From Lentilactobacillus sp. Marseille-Q4993 (GTDB taxonomy: Bacteria > Bacillota > Bacilli > Lactobacillales > Lactobacillaceae): DNA of 33,186 bases. Made by a program: the position numbers and the translations under genes. Location: the NCBI RefSeq assembly GCF_951230165.1, contig NZ_CATNVB010000013.1, positions 1-33,186 of the forward strand. The letters are read 5' to 3'. The notes under the pieces were generated by a model. That model saw only the letters and a list, made by a program, of their open reading frames with translations. It did no database searches and was not told the DNA's origin. This document shows positions 16,178-24,075 of the stretch, piece by piece. Position 1 is the stretch's first letter. Each line of letters begins with the position of its first letter.

Positions 16178-17299
16178 CTATTCAGGTTGATAACTATCGT
16201 CAATAATTAATACTGGCTTAATTGTCTTACCACTCTTTGAATCTTCATTAGCTTGGTTAATATCCTCGAATTTGTAAAACTTCTCAGTCTTGTCAAAGTC
16301 GAACATCCCCATCTTGTAGAATTCGATCAAGCGAGGAATATCAATTTGAGGAATGGAATCACCCATGTTAACACCAACAATCTTTCGGTCATCAACACAA
16401 AGATCATTCCAAGTATCCAAGTCGATATGGTTTGGAGTAACCGCAATCGTTGCAGTTGTTCCACCTTGAGCAAGAACTTTGATTGAATCTTCCATAACTG
16501 ATGTAATACCAGTTGAATCAACCGCAAAGTCAACTCCAAGGCCATTTGTCAATTCTTTGACCTTAGCAACGACGTCATCCACGTTTTTACTGTTAATAAC
16601 ATCAGTTGCTCCAAGTTCTTTGGCTAAGTCTAACCGTGAATCAACGATATCAATTCCAATAACTTTTGTACAACCAGAAATTCGACCAGCCATCATTGCA
16701 GCTAATCCAACAGCACCAGTACCAAAGACAGCGATTGTTTGCCCTGGTTTTGGCTTAAGCGTATTAAGAACGGTACCACTTCCAGTTACATAACCGCAAC
16801 CAAGTGGGCCTAGCTTCCGTAAATCAATATCCTTTGGTACCTTAACTGCGTTACGTTCGCGAACAACCGTCGTTGTGGTAAATGATGATTGATCAAACAT
16901 ATCAGCAACTTGTTTCCCATTTTCAGTAAAATGAGCGCTTCCATCAGGCCGTACTCCTGACAAGTTGTTAGCAGCATAATTCAAACATTGAGTTGGAACA
17001 CCCTTAAGACAGTTAACACAGCTTCCACACCCATAGAATGAAAGAACAACGTGATCGCCCGGCTTGAAGTTTTTAACTTCTGAGCCGACCTTTTCGACGA
17101 TTCCGGATCCTTCATGACCTAAAATGATTGGGTACCCAATCACAGCGTCTCCCTTTTTCAAGGCTTCATCAGAATGGCAAATTCCACTTGCGACCATATG
17201 AACTTGAAGATCATCTGGTTGCAGTTCAGATAATTCGACATCATCCTTGATTTCAAACGGAGCGCCTTTTTCATTAACAACAGCAGCTTTGATTTTCAT
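16178..17299 (-). CDS. Zinc-dependent alcohol dehydrogenase, MDR superfamily (aryl-alcohol dehydrogenase-like)
   Basis: A 373-residue medium-chain dehydrogenase. Catalytic zinc ligands are visible as Cys41 (SGICHSD), His62 with Glu63 (GHEG), and Cys168 (LGCGYVTGSG). Four structural-zinc cysteines are at 91, 94, 97 and 105. The Rossmann motif is GTGAVG at 193-198, and an acidic residue in GIDIVDSR suggests NAD(H) preference. The closest recognisable group is the aryl-alcohol / benzyl-alcohol dehydrogenase type. Start: GGAG with a nine-base spacer supports ATG 17299; the longer frame from 17308 begins right against the GGAG. It is a single-gene unit between its own terminator and the palindromic element at 17415. 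Likely role: reduction of an aldehyde or oxidation of an alcohol. Confidence 0.92.
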   Translation of the reverse strand: MKIKAAVVNEKGAPFEIKDDVELSELQPDDLQVHMVASGICHSDEALKKGDAVIGYPIILGHEGSGIVEKVGSEVKNFKPGDHVVLSFYGCGSCVNCLKGVPTQCLNYAANNLSGVRPDGSAHFTENGKQVADMFDQSSFTTTTVVRERNAVKVPKDIDLRKLGPLGCGYVTGSGTVLNTLKPKPGQTIAVFGTGAVGLAAMMAGRISGCTKVIGIDIVDSRLDLAKELGATDVINSKNVDDVVAKVKELTNGLGVDFAVDSTGITSVMEDSIKVLAQGGTTATIAVTPNHIDLDTWNDLCVDDRKIVGVNMGDSIPQIDIPRLIEFYKMGMFDFDKTEKFYKFEDINQANEDSKSGKTIKPVLIIDDSYQPE

Positions 17300-17414
17300 G
17301 AAATACATCTCCTATCAGATTATTTGTATCCGTTTACATTATTAATGATAATGTCATTTTAGTAAAATTGCAATGTTTTAGTGAAACAAACCACAAACTA
17401 TTTCCATATAAAAA

Positions 17415-17651
17415 GACTACTAGCGTGACTGGGTTGGGACATAACTAGGTAAATCGAAAAAAGTAGCGATAAATTTCATTTTTTTGAAATTTATCGTTAC
17501 TTTTTTGCTTTCATCCAAACTCTTGCTACACGCAGTAACCATCAGGACTGAGGGCCATTGTTTATGGTCCTCAGTTACTATTGGTTGTGCGGGGGTGGGA
17601 CGACGAAAGCATCTTCGTATGCTTTCTGTCCCACTCCCATCTCTAGTAGTC
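17415..17651. repeat. Multi-hairpin intergenic palindromic element, intact copy
   Basis: Outer edges GACTACTAG (17415-17423) and CTAGTAGTC (17643-17651) are perfect inverted repeats. Inside are three hairpins: 17463-17500 (16 bp, one wobble, flanked by six A and six T), 17547-17575 (12 bp), and 17591-17638 (GC-rich GGGGGTGGGAC paired with GTCCCACTCCC, with an inner GAAAGCAT/ATGCTTTC stem). GGGTTGGGAC at 17431-17440 could pair with the same GTCCCAC arm, so two alternative folds exist. A decayed copy lies at 1137-1282. It has no coding potential; it can act as a two-way terminator between the unknown gene and the dehydrogenase. Confidence 0.8.
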
Positions 17652-17664
17652 TAGTTATTACTTA

Positions 17665-18090
17665 TTATTTTTTATCAACCGGAATCCACACCGCCACAAC
17701 TTTGCCATCTGCAGCCAACCTTTCAACTGAAAAGTTACCTCCAATTGCGTAGTGACTTGAGGTACCTACTGTGGCGTAACCCAAACTAATCTCTTGATCA
17801 GCCTGTTCCCGACTGATTTCACCAAGCTTAAATTCAGCAAATTCACCACCAACAACATCAAAAGTGTGCTTGCCACCGCCACCTTCCTTACCAACGAGGT
17901 AGTAAGATGAACCAGCATCATTATAGTTGATTGCTAGTTCGGGGGCTTCCTTTATTTCATCACGATAATTATCAATGATTTGTTGCTTTTCGGCACTAAT
18001 TACGGCCAAATCATTTGCTACGGGGTCAGACAGCGTCGATTCCTTCCCAGTAACCGTAAGACCGGTTTTTGTTACGATTTTCAATTCCAT
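17665..18090 (-). CDS. Unknown small protein, faintly like an effector-binding (GyrI-like) domain
   Basis: A 141-residue soluble protein. The ATG at 18090 has GGAG eight bases upstream; the longer frame from 18162 would add a stretch with no ribosome site. A Gly-rich turn (GKEGGGGKHTF) sits mid-protein. The second half (GGEFAEFKLGEISRE, then HYAIGGNFSVER, ending VVAVWIPVDKK) recalls the GyrI-like/AraC effector-binding fold, which typically ends in an 'E-x-W-IPV' strand, but the similarity is weak and no DNA-binding domain is present. It is the last gene of a three-gene minus-strand unit after a GNAT gene (74-base gap). Function unknown. Confidence 0.7.
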   Translation of the reverse strand: MELKIVTKTGLTVTGKESTLSDPVANDLAVISAEKQQIIDNYRDEIKEAPELAINYNDAGSSYYLVGKEGGGGKHTFDVVGGEFAEFKLGEISREQADQEISLGYATVGTSSHYAIGGNFSVERLAADGKVVAVWIPVDKK

Positions 18091-18164
18091 CTTCCAATCT
18101 CCTTGGGTATTTTCATAGGAGTATATACCAAGAATCAGTGGTTGCCTAGCCATTAGTGGCAAAG

Positions 18165-18590
18165 CTAACCAAATTTCATCTCCCGGTGCCGAATTCCAGC
18201 TTCCATAAATGGGTCTGAAGTTACCCTAAAGCCAAGCTTTTTGTAAAAACCAATTGCGGTTTCCTGCGCACCGAGGTGGAATTTACCCACATCCCTAAAC
18301 CTAGGATCAGCCAAGATCGTTTGCAAAACTGCTTTAGCAATTCCCTGCCCTCGAAAATTCTTCATTGTCGAAACCCGTTGAATATGAACACTATCACCCT
18401 CAACTGTTGCCCTAGCAGTTGCTGCTGGTTGTCCATTCTCGTACGCCACGAAATGAGTTGCGGAACCATCACTGCCATCAAATTCTAGTTCTTCAGGTAC
18501 TGACTGTTCCTCGATAAACACTACCCGCCTAATCATCCGGGCATCTTTATAGATTTGACTATCTAAGTCATTTGTCTGTTTAACTTCCAT
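18165..18590 (-). CDS. GNAT family N-acetyltransferase, ElaA/YjcF-like
   Basis: A 141-residue GNAT enzyme. Visible marks are the N-terminal RRVVFIEEQSVPEELEFDGSD segment typical of ElaA/YjcF-type members, the acetyl-CoA loop RVSTMKNFRGQGIAKAVL, and the C-terminal GFYKKLGFRVTSDPFMEAGI with IRHREM. The ATG at 18590 has AGGA eight bases upstream and lies 10 bases after the phosphatase stop; the longer frame from 18644 would overlap that gene with no ribosome site. Likely co-transcribed with the phosphatase. Substrate unknown. Confidence 0.88.
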   Translation of the reverse strand: MEVKQTNDLDSQIYKDARMIRRVVFIEEQSVPEELEFDGSDGSATHFVAYENGQPAATARATVEGDSVHIQRVSTMKNFRGQGIAKAVLQTILADPRFRDVGKFHLGAQETAIGFYKKLGFRVTSDPFMEAGIRHREMKFG

Positions 18591-18600
18591 AATATCAATC

Positions 18601-19263
18601 CTACTTTTCGTTGAAGGCGGAGACAGTAACATCATCGCCATCAAATTCTAGTTTGGTCAAACTACCATTTTCAGGTCGGGTCGATACATCAAACTTTCCC
18701 TTACCAAAACGTTCGACCACGCTCAATAGTGTATTCCCATGACTAATCAACAGTACCTTATCGCCGTCCTTGATTGCGGCGTTACTCTTAATAAGATCAA
18801 AACCAGCATCGACTCGCTGCCAGTACTCTTCATTATTCTCTGCTTGATGAAATGGATCGGCTTCCTTTAAGAAATCCTTGGCTTTACCAATTGAATATTT
18901 TTCTTCGATTGCCTTAAAAGTCGGCAGGCCGTGTGGGGCTCCAGCTAGGTACCAAGCTTGATCCATATCCGTGCCTTCGTAATATCCGTAAAACTCTTCC
19001 CGAAAATTCATTGCGGTGATTGGTTTATCGATATCAGACGCCTCATTTAAATCGATGATTTTCTGAGCTGTTTCCATTGCGCGTGTCGTGTCTGAACAGT
19101 ATGCAGCAGCAAACTTAACATCTTTTAGCTTGTTACCCGTATCAACGGCATTTTGAATACCCTTATCTGTAAGGGGAGAATTGCTCCATCCTTGAAGTTT
19201 GTTATAAATGTTAAAGTAGGTTTGGCCGTGACGGACCATGTACAATGTGAATTTCTTTGCCAT
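18601..19263 (-). CDS. Histidine phosphatase family (phosphoglycerate mutase-like) protein
   Basis: A 220-residue cytoplasmic enzyme of the branch-1 histidine phosphatase superfamily. The phospho-acceptor motif is MVRHGQTYFN near residue 14, the second catalytic arginine is in CSDTTRAMETAQ, and the second histidine is in LLISHGNTLL near residue 168. Length and motifs favour a general phosphatase over glycolytic GpmA. Start at 19263 has AAAGGG upstream; the frame runs to 19335 without support. First gene of a three-gene unit. TATACT with an extended TG (minus strand, around 19364-19359) may be its -10 box. Confidence 0.9.
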   Translation of the reverse strand: MAKKFTLYMVRHGQTYFNIYNKLQGWSNSPLTDKGIQNAVDTGNKLKDVKFAAAYCSDTTRAMETAQKIIDLNEASDIDKPITAMNFREEFYGYYEGTDMDQAWYLAGAPHGLPTFKAIEEKYSIGKAKDFLKEADPFHQAENNEEYWQRVDAGFDLIKSNAAIKDGDKVLLISHGNTLLSVVERFGKGKFDVSTRPENGSLTKLEFDGDDVTVSAFNEK

Positions 19264-19488
19264 TATGTTCACGTCCCTTTCTAATGTTAATACCAAAATT
19301 AACTTTCTGGTATTCCCGTTGTTTTCCAACATCATAGAAAACTAACAATTGTACCTCCAGTATACCAACTTATCCTTGATTATAATTCAACAACCGGTTA
19401 AGATTTTGGCAAAATCATCATTTTTTCAGTCTTTTTTCCTTTTTATTTGTTACGATTGAAAAAGCAATTACTACGAAGGAGTTCCATC

Positions 19489-21639
19489 TTGAAATACGTA
19501 AACAAAATTCTCAAAAAAAGTAGCACCAGAATCGGATTTCTCATACTTCTTGCCAGCCTCTTCTGGTTAAAAACGATTCTTGCCTACTTCATCGACTTTA
19601 AATTGGGGATTCAAAACCCATTTCAGTTTTTTATCGTGCTTATCAACCCCATCGCAACAACCGTCCTCTTATTGGGGATTCCTCTCTACTTCAAAAAGAG
19701 TCGAATTTTCTATCCAGTTGCCTTCTTAGTTGATATTCTCAATACAGTGCTCCTGTACCTGAACGTCATCTATTACCGTGAGTTTACCGATTATATGACG
19801 GTCAGCACTATGACCGGCTATTCTAAGGTCAACCAGGGGCTCTCTGGAAGTTCACTAGCGCTAACCAATATCCACGACATTATCTACTGGATCGATATCA
19901 TCGTGGTGATTGGTCTCATTTTGTTTAAAAAGATAAAATTAGATCACCGTCCGCTCAACAAACGGATTGGGTTAGCCGTAACTTCATCGGCGGTCTTGTT
20001 ATTCATGGTCAACCTTTCCCTCGGTGAAATGGATCGCCCTCAACTACTAGGTCGGACGTTTGACCGGTCTTACATCGTCAAGTACCTTGGCCTTGACGCC
20101 TTTACCGTATACGATGGTGCTAAATCACAACACAATAACGACTTACGAGCAACTGCAACCAAGTCAGAGTTAACCAAGGTCCAGAAGTACACCAATAAGC
20201 ACTACGCTAAACCAAATAAAAAATACTACGGTGTTGCTAAGGGTAAGAACGTAATCGTCCTTCACTTAGAGAGTTTCCAACAATTCTTGATTGGTCAAAA
20301 AATCAATGGCAAGGAAGTAACGCCGTTCTTGAACAAGCTCTATAAGAGTAAGTCTACCTACGCGTTTAGAAACTTCTTCCACCAGGTTGGTCAGGGAAAA
20401 ACTTCGGATGCTGAAAACATGTTAGAGACTAGCACGTTTGGGTTGCCCCAAGGATCTCTATTTGCCCAATTAGGGAGTGACAATACTTTCCAAGCTGCCC
20501 CCGCTATCTTCAAACAACGGGCAGGCTATACTAGTGCTGTCTTCCACGGTAATATCGCCAGTTTCTGGAACCGAAATAACGTGTACAAGAACATGGGTTA
20601 CCAAAACTTCTTTGATGCCAGTTATTACGACACATCTGGTGATAGATCACTTGGATACGGACTGAAAGATAAGCTACTATTCCATGATTCAATCAAATAC
20701 CTGCAAAACTTGCAGCAACCGTTTTACGTTAAATTCTTAACGGTTACTAACCACTTCCCTTATGATTTGGATAAAGAAGATACCAGCACCAACTTTAAGA
20801 CGACCACCACTGATGATGACGTCGTCAATAACTACTTCCTAACTGCCCACTACCTTGACCAATCAATTCATGAGTTCTACCGTTACATGAAGAAATCTGG
20901 TCTCCTCAAGAACTCAATGATTGTACTTTATGGTGACCACTACGGAATTTCTGATTCTGAAAATAAGAACCTCGCTAAAGCACTTGGAAAGGATCCATCA
21001 GAGTGGACTGACTATAACGATGCTCAGTTCCAGCGCGTCCCATTCATGATTAATATTCCTAGTCGTAAAGACGGGTTTGTTTCTAATAAGTATGGTGGCG
21101 AAATTGATTTTCTTCCAACCATCATGCACTTAATGGGAATTAGCACCAAACGTTATATTCAATTTGGGACTGATATGTTATCTAAGCAACACGACCAACT
21201 TGTAGCATTCAGAAATCAAGATTGGGTCAACCCTCAATACACATCGATCGATAACAATATCTATTCTAATAAGACCGGTGAGCTTGCCAAACTAACCAAG
21301 CAACAGCAAAAGCAAGTCAAAAAGGATAAAAAGCAGGTAAATCAGGAATTATCATTATCCGACTCACTGAACGAAAAGAACTTGCTCCGGTTCTACCATC
21401 CAAAGGGATTTGAATCAATTGATCCCCGAAAGTACAACTACGCAAATGAGTTACAAAAAGCCATCAAGATTGAAAAACGGCTCGGTAACAAATCTACTAG
21501 TTTATACTCTAAGAACGGTAATAAATCTACAACTAGTCTTTACAAGACAAACGCACCTGAAATTCACCATAAGACTACTGATTCTAACCGAATCAAGATT
21601 ACTAACCCAGATGCTACGAACAACGAAAGTACTCGGTAA
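19489..21639 (+). CDS. LTA synthase family protein (membrane sulfatase-type phosphoglycerol transferase)
   Basis: A 716-residue membrane enzyme with an N-terminal bundle of about five helices (to residue ~185) and an extracellular sulfatase-type domain. Active-site marks of LtaS are visible: Glu261 in VLHLESFQ, the catalytic Thr305 in GQGKTSDAEN, His353 in SAVFHGN, WNRN at 360-363, His422 in NHFPYD, and Asp483-His484 in YGDHYG. It would polymerise or transfer glycerol-phosphate from phosphatidylglycerol to a lipid anchor. The chosen TTG start has GGAG with a seven-base spacer; the frame extends to 19447. The C-terminal ~90 residues are Lys/Ser/Thr/Asn-rich, longer than the minimal family. Lactobacilli can have several such genes, so it could be LtaS proper or a primase-like paralogue. 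Confidence 0.92.
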   Translation: MKYVNKILKKSSTRIGFLILLASLFWLKTILAYFIDFKLGIQNPFQFFIVLINPIATTVLLLGIPLYFKKSRIFYPVAFLVDILNTVLLYLNVIYYREFTDYMTVSTMTGYSKVNQGLSGSSLALTNIHDIIYWIDIIVVIGLILFKKIKLDHRPLNKRIGLAVTSSAVLLFMVNLSLGEMDRPQLLGRTFDRSYIVKYLGLDAFTVYDGAKSQHNNDLRATATKSELTKVQKYTNKHYAKPNKKYYGVAKGKNVIVLHLESFQQFLIGQKINGKEVTPFLNKLYKSKSTYAFRNFFHQVGQGKTSDAENMLETSTFGLPQGSLFAQLGSDNTFQAAPAIFKQRAGYTSAVFHGNIASFWNRNNVYKNMGYQNFFDASYYDTSGDRSLGYGLKDKLLFHDSIKYLQNLQQPFYVKFLTVTNHFPYDLDKEDTSTNFKTTTTDDDVVNNYFLTAHYLDQSIHEFYRYMKKSGLLKNSMIVLYGDHYGISDSENKNLAKALGKDPSEWTDYNDAQFQRVPFMINIPSRKDGFVSNKYGGEIDFLPTIMHLMGISTKRYIQFGTDMLSKQHDQLVAFRNQDWVNPQYTSIDNNIYSNKTGELAKLTKQQQKQVKKDKKQVNQELSLSDSLNEKNLLRFYHPKGFESIDPRKYNYANELQKAIKIEKRLGNKSTSLYSKNGNKSTTSLYKTNAPEIHHKTTDSNRIKITNPDATNNESTR

Positions 21640-21654
21640 TCGAGGCGAATGAAT

Positions 21655-22401
21655 ATGAATGAAAAACAAAAAACGGGGATTTTACTTTTTTACAACGTTC
21701 TGATTGCGGGACTGGCACTCATTTCAATCGGGATGGTGGTTTTAGCTCTGCTTGGCGATATCTCGCTTCACATTGGCTGGGCTAGAACTACCTTCTACGT
21801 GATTTGGCTAGTTTTCCTTGGCGATTATTTGGTCAGATTCTTCCGGGCAAAATCGAGAAAACAGTTCTTAATTGAGAATATGTTTGATTTAATTGCGTTA
21901 GTCCCTTCCCACCCGATCTTCGTATTCTTCCGGTTTGCGAGAATCGTTCGAATCATCCGGTACTACCATATTTTTTGGAAACTGGGATGGTCGGGAAAGT
22001 TTACCAAAAACATGCACAATTTTCTTTACGACACAGGGTTTATTTACCTGCTATCAATTAGTTTGGTAATTCTGATCTTTAGTTCATTGATTTTTGCTTC
22101 ATTTGAGCACGATTCCCTCGCCAAATCACTTTGGTGGGCAATTACCACAGCCACCACTGTCGGGTACGGCGATGTCACGCCCCATACGATGGGTGGTAAA
22201 GTGGTTTCTGGAATTTTGATGTTTGGCGGAATCGGCTTTATTGGTTTATTAACATCAACCATCACTGACTTCTTCACAGATCAAAACGCTGAGGATGAGA
22301 AGGAAGCTAGCATTAAAGAGCTAACCCGACAGGTCACTAGACTAACCAAACAGGTTAACCATTTGGAGCGAACGATAGCCAAACAAAATAATAAGAAGTA
22401 A
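21655..22401 (+). CDS. Voltage-gated-like potassium channel with C-terminal coiled coil
   Basis: A 248-residue ion channel with six predicted helices. The pore loop carries the K+ selectivity filter TTVGYGD (about residues 167-173). Before it, RFARIVRIIRYY (about 93-104) places arginines at every third position, as in an S4 voltage sensor, so this is a small Kv-type channel and not a two-helix one. The C-terminus (about 210-246) has heptad-like ASIKELTRQVTRLTKQVNHL, a likely coiled coil for tetramer assembly. No RCK/TrkA-N domain follows. ATG 21655 is better spaced (nine bases from GAGG) than ATG 21649. It follows the LTA synthase gene by 15 bases and ends at a strong terminator. Confidence 0.9.
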   Translation: MNEKQKTGILLFYNVLIAGLALISIGMVVLALLGDISLHIGWARTTFYVIWLVFLGDYLVRFFRAKSRKQFLIENMFDLIALVPSHPIFVFFRFARIVRIIRYYHIFWKLGWSGKFTKNMHNFLYDTGFIYLLSISLVILIFSSLIFASFEHDSLAKSLWWAITTATTVGYGDVTPHTMGGKVVSGILMFGGIGFIGLLTSTITDFFTDQNAEDEKEASIKELTRQVTRLTKQVNHLERTIAKQNNKK

Positions 22402-22408
22402 CTAATAA

Positions 22409-22460
22409 GGAGAATAATCTATTCAGTATCTGAAGATGCTGAATAGATTACTCTCCTTTT
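22409..22460 (+). terminator. Very long hairpin terminator after the channel gene
   Basis: GGAGAATAATCTATTCAG (22409-22426) pairs with CTGAATAGATTACTCTCC (22439-22456) with one G-U, and the stem continues almost to the loop. Four T follow. The stem is long for an ordinary terminator. Confidence 0.85.
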
Positions 22461-22481
22461 CAAACCAGATAGCCCACTTTT

Positions 22482-22511
22482 TTGACCACTTACGCAAATC
22501 TCGTTTACACT
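22482..22511 (+). promoter_or_regulatory. Promoter of the LytTR/LiaF-like pair
   Basis: TTGACC (22482-22487) and TACACT (22506-22511) with an 18-base spacer. The spacer contains ACTTACGCAAATCTCGTTTAC; autoregulation by LytTR would require binding sites here, but I cannot identify them with certainty. Confidence 0.5.
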
Positions 22512-22556
22512 GAAAGCAAACAATGGTGTAATTACAGAATAAAGCGAGGGGTGTAA

Positions 22557-23006
22557 ATGAAAATTAGAGTTGAAATTGATGATTCACTTGTGGAAAAGGA
22601 AATCGTCATCAGGGCGCCAGAATACGACGACAATATCAAGCAGCTTTACGATACCGTCACAAACGCTGTGCCTAAAGAAACCAATCTGGTCTATTACAAG
22701 GACGACTCAGAATTCTTTTTGGATTTAAACGACATTCTGTTTTTTGAGACTGATAATCGACAAGTCCACGCCCATACCGCCACTGATAATTACACTATTA
22801 AACAGCGGCTGTATGAATTAGAGGACATTCTCCCAAGCAAATTCGTCCGTATCTCCAAATCGGCAATCCTCAACTTAGACCAAATATTTTCAATCACTCG
22901 CTCAGTAACTGGGACCGTCGCTAGTTTTCAAAAATCACAAAAACAAGTATTCGTGTCTCGGCGTTATTACCGGCCACTCAAGGACCGATTAGAGAAAAGG
23001 GGTTAA
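22557..23006 (+). CDS. LytTR-family DNA-binding transcriptional regulator
   Basis: A 149-residue protein made of a short N-terminal region (about 1-40) and a LytTR DNA-binding domain (about 45-147). The domain marks are DILFFETDNRQVHAHT, YELEDILPSKFVRISKSAILNLDQI and a C-terminal FVSRRYYRPLKDRL. There is no receiver domain, so it belongs to the stand-alone LytTR type often paired with a membrane protein that controls it. GAGGGG precedes the ATG. Three bases separate it from the next gene, so the two form an operon. Targets are unknown; autoregulation is typical. Confidence 0.92.
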   Translation: MKIRVEIDDSLVEKEIVIRAPEYDDNIKQLYDTVTNAVPKETNLVYYKDDSEFFLDLNDILFFETDNRQVHAHTATDNYTIKQRLYELEDILPSKFVRISKSAILNLDQIFSITRSVTGTVASFQKSQKQVFVSRRYYRPLKDRLEKRG

Positions 23007-23009
23007 ATA

Positions 23010-23771
23010 ATGAGTAGAAAACGACAACGCCAGTGGGTCACCGGAACGGTGTTCATTCTGGCCGCAATTGGGATATTAGGAGTCAACGTTGGCTGGATCA
23101 CCTTTCACGTTGGCATTTTAACGATTATCATGAGCATCATTCTAGCAATCATTTTCGGAATGTTCTTGCTCAACTTTAACGTATTTGGTAGTGTTTTCTC
23201 GCTTGCCTTTCTGGTCATGCTTTATGCGGGGCCATTAGGAATTACCCACATGGTTCCATGGTCTATCCTAGGAATCGCCCTGTTTCTAAGTATTGGGCTA
23301 TCGATTCTATTTCGACCATTGATCCACAGGCAACGAATCAGACGGTGGAATCGTTGGGCTGAGGAGAAAACCGCGGATTTTATCAACGGGGCTGGTCGGT
23401 TCTCAGAGACTACGCAGGAAACAACTGGTATCGAAAATGATCAGTCCCATTTCAATATTGAAATCAACGTTGGTGAGTCAACTAAGTATATCGAAAGCGA
23501 GAACTTTCAACGGGCAGACATAACCGCCTCGTTTTCATCACTAAATGTTTACTTTGATAAGGCAAAAATCACGGATGATTATGCCGTAATTAACGTTGAT
23601 GGATCAACTAGTGAAGTGACGCTCTACTTGCCAAAAGAATGGAACGTAATCAACCACGTTGCCACTAATTTTGGTGAAACTGACACTAAACAAAGTGATT
23701 TCACTGATGGCCCAACTGTGTATATCAACGGATCGATGAGCTTTGGTCAGTTGAAGATTGTGTATATATAA
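23010..23771 (+). CDS. LiaF-like membrane protein, partner of LytTR regulator
   Basis: A 253-residue protein with four hydrophobic helices in the first ~105 residues, a basic stretch (RQRIRRWNRWAEE), a linker, and a C-terminal beta-rich domain (about 150-253) with the repeating pattern ADITASFSSLNVYFDKAKIT and VINVDGSTSEVTLYLP, typical of LiaF/DUF-type cell-wall-active antibiotic response domains. LiaF proteins inhibit a partner signalling system at the membrane. Here the direct partner is likely the adjacent LytTR protein. AAGGGG precedes the ATG by seven bases. It ends inside a bidirectional terminator. Confidence 0.8.
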   Translation: MSRKRQRQWVTGTVFILAAIGILGVNVGWITFHVGILTIIMSIILAIIFGMFLLNFNVFGSVFSLAFLVMLYAGPLGITHMVPWSILGIALFLSIGLSILFRPLIHRQRIRRWNRWAEEKTADFINGAGRFSETTQETTGIENDQSHFNIEINVGESTKYIESENFQRADITASFSSLNVYFDKAKITDDYAVINVDGSTSEVTLYLPKEWNVINHVATNFGETDTKQSDFTDGPTVYINGSMSFGQLKIVYI

Positions 23772-23814
23772 AAAGGCAAGGAATTCAAGTTAATCTTGAA
23801 TTCCTTGCCTTTTT
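23770..23814. terminator. Perfect bidirectional terminator shared by convergent genes
   Basis: A perfect 20-bp inverted repeat (23770-23789 and 23795-23814) with a five-base loop, starting with AAAAA and ending with TTTTT, so it works on both strands. On the left it abuts the stop codon of the LiaF-like gene; on the right its sequence encodes the last codons of the small minus-strand gene. Confidence 0.93.
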
Positions 23815-23990
23815 GTTATGTTCATTACCGAAACAACCTGTGCTTCCACTTTTCTAAATCCGACCACAAATAAATCCGCCATCACAACAATAATTGCTCC
23901 AAGCGCTTGGTTTCTAGCAGCTTCCGCAATTCCAGCCACTAAAATCACAAAGTAGCAACTAATCATAAAAATCGTTCTTACTTTAGCCAA
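23790..23990 (-). CDS. Small two-helix membrane protein, unknown
   Basis: A 66-residue protein with two hydrophobic helices (about 5-22 and 29-46) and a short polar tail. It starts at TTG with GGGAG nine bases upstream, which supports a real gene. It lies 85 bases after the ferredoxin-NADP reductase gene on the same strand and no terminator separates them, so it may be the third gene of that operon. Its last eight codons (TKRQGIQD) and stop come from the terminator hairpin. I do not recognise the family. Confidence 0.5.
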   Translation of the reverse strand: MAKVRTIFMISCYFVILVAGIAEAARNQALGAIIVVMADLFVVGFRKVEAQVVSVMNITKRQGIQD

Positions 23991-24075
23991 TTAACCCAAC
24001 TCCCACACATGATATGAATAACCTACCATGAATCTCTGGAAGCTCGCAACGTAACCAGCGGTTTACACCACTTGC

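Noticed and set aside
17558-17752. Plus-strand open frame of 64 residues
   Set aside because: It covers part of the palindromic element and the end of a minus-strand gene; no start signal.
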